In this document: piece after piece, positions 63,870-64,000 of the stretch
How the letters are laid out: each line of letters opens with the position of its first letter
How positions within the stretch are numbered: position 1 is the stretch's first letter
Assembly: GCA_944472155.2 (NCBI GenBank)
Contig: OX235277.1
Span: 34,916,804 to 34,980,803, forward strand
Source of the DNA: Trichobilharzia szidati
Taxonomy: Eukaryota; Platyhelminthes; Trematoda; Strigeidida; Schistosomatidae
Reading direction: 5' to 3'
DNA length: 64,000 bases
The notes under the pieces: model-generated
Told to the model about the DNA's origin: nothing
The model's input: only the letters and a program-made list of their open reading frames with translations
Databases searched by the model: none
Made by a program: the position numbers and the translations under genes

Positions 63870-64000
63870 ATTATTTTTGTCATTCATTGGGAAATACAAG
63901 AAAATCTTTATTATAATGCATATCATATACCCAATGCCCAAACTTTTTCAAACTGTTAAAAGTGAACTTGGTTTGGAAATAAATAAATTTAATTTCGGTT
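63870..64000 (+). repeat. PLE terminal-repeat fragment at the window edge
   Basis: CATTCATTGGGAAATACAAG, AATGCATATCATATACCC and AGTGAACTTGGTTTGG match 43586-43680. The repeat may continue beyond the window. Confidence 0.6.

Overview
The window looks like repeat-rich, AT-rich nuclear DNA of a digenean flatworm, most likely a schistosomatid. I infer this from the repeat content: CR1-like and RTE-like non-LTR retrotransposons, many Penelope-like elements (PLEs) with a GIY-YIG endonuclease, and tRNA-headed SINEs joined to a hammerhead-type sequence as in the Sm-alpha family of Schistosoma. GT-AG introns, some of only 33 nt, point the same way. Nothing prokaryotic or viral was seen.

Left part (1-16 kb): a decayed animal DDE transposase (1535-3950) and a DUF4806-like coiled-coil gene with two 33-nt introns (13964-14458) lie on either side of two head-to-tail CR1-like retrotransposons. 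The first (4074-7908) is 5'-truncated. The second (7909-13553) looks complete, with a coiled-coil ORF1, a small middle ORF and an intact endonuclease/reverse transcriptase ORF2. I read this as one old two-gene DNA transposon opened by recent retrotransposon insertion. The two CR1 copies are base-identical over 2258 bp but about 1-3 percent different on either side.

Middle part (16-45 kb): mostly unannotatable intergenic or intronic DNA with old repeats. These include PLE endonuclease remnants near 18.2-19.0, 29.2, 35.4-36.0, 37.3-39.3 and 43.0-43.4 kb, RTE 3' ends near 27.6, 32.1-32.6 and 40.7-42.0 kb, and SINEs of three kinds. One SINE sits inside a PLE reverse transcriptase. One PLE endonuclease is bracketed by inverted copies of a terminal repeat carrying a hammerhead-like core.

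Right part (45-57 kb): the 3' end of a probable host gene on the + strand. Six exons (45791-45842, 48003-48278, 50970-51224, 54840-54914, 55293-55317, 57013-57085) join in frame to 252 codons including the stop. They encode two fibronectin-III-like segments in class 1-1 exons, a linker and a C-terminal membrane anchor. A 25-nt micro-exon decides whether the last exon is read as the anchor or as another tail. Its introns are full of SINEs and RTE fragments.

Far right (58-64 kb): two antisense RTE-like copies with (TGTC)n tails, each bounded by a target-site duplication (11 and 14 bp). One lies in a PLE remnant whose uninterrupted relative is also present near 63.5 kb. Most coding sequence belongs to mobile elements; only the membrane-protein gene and possibly a few small open frames look like host genes.
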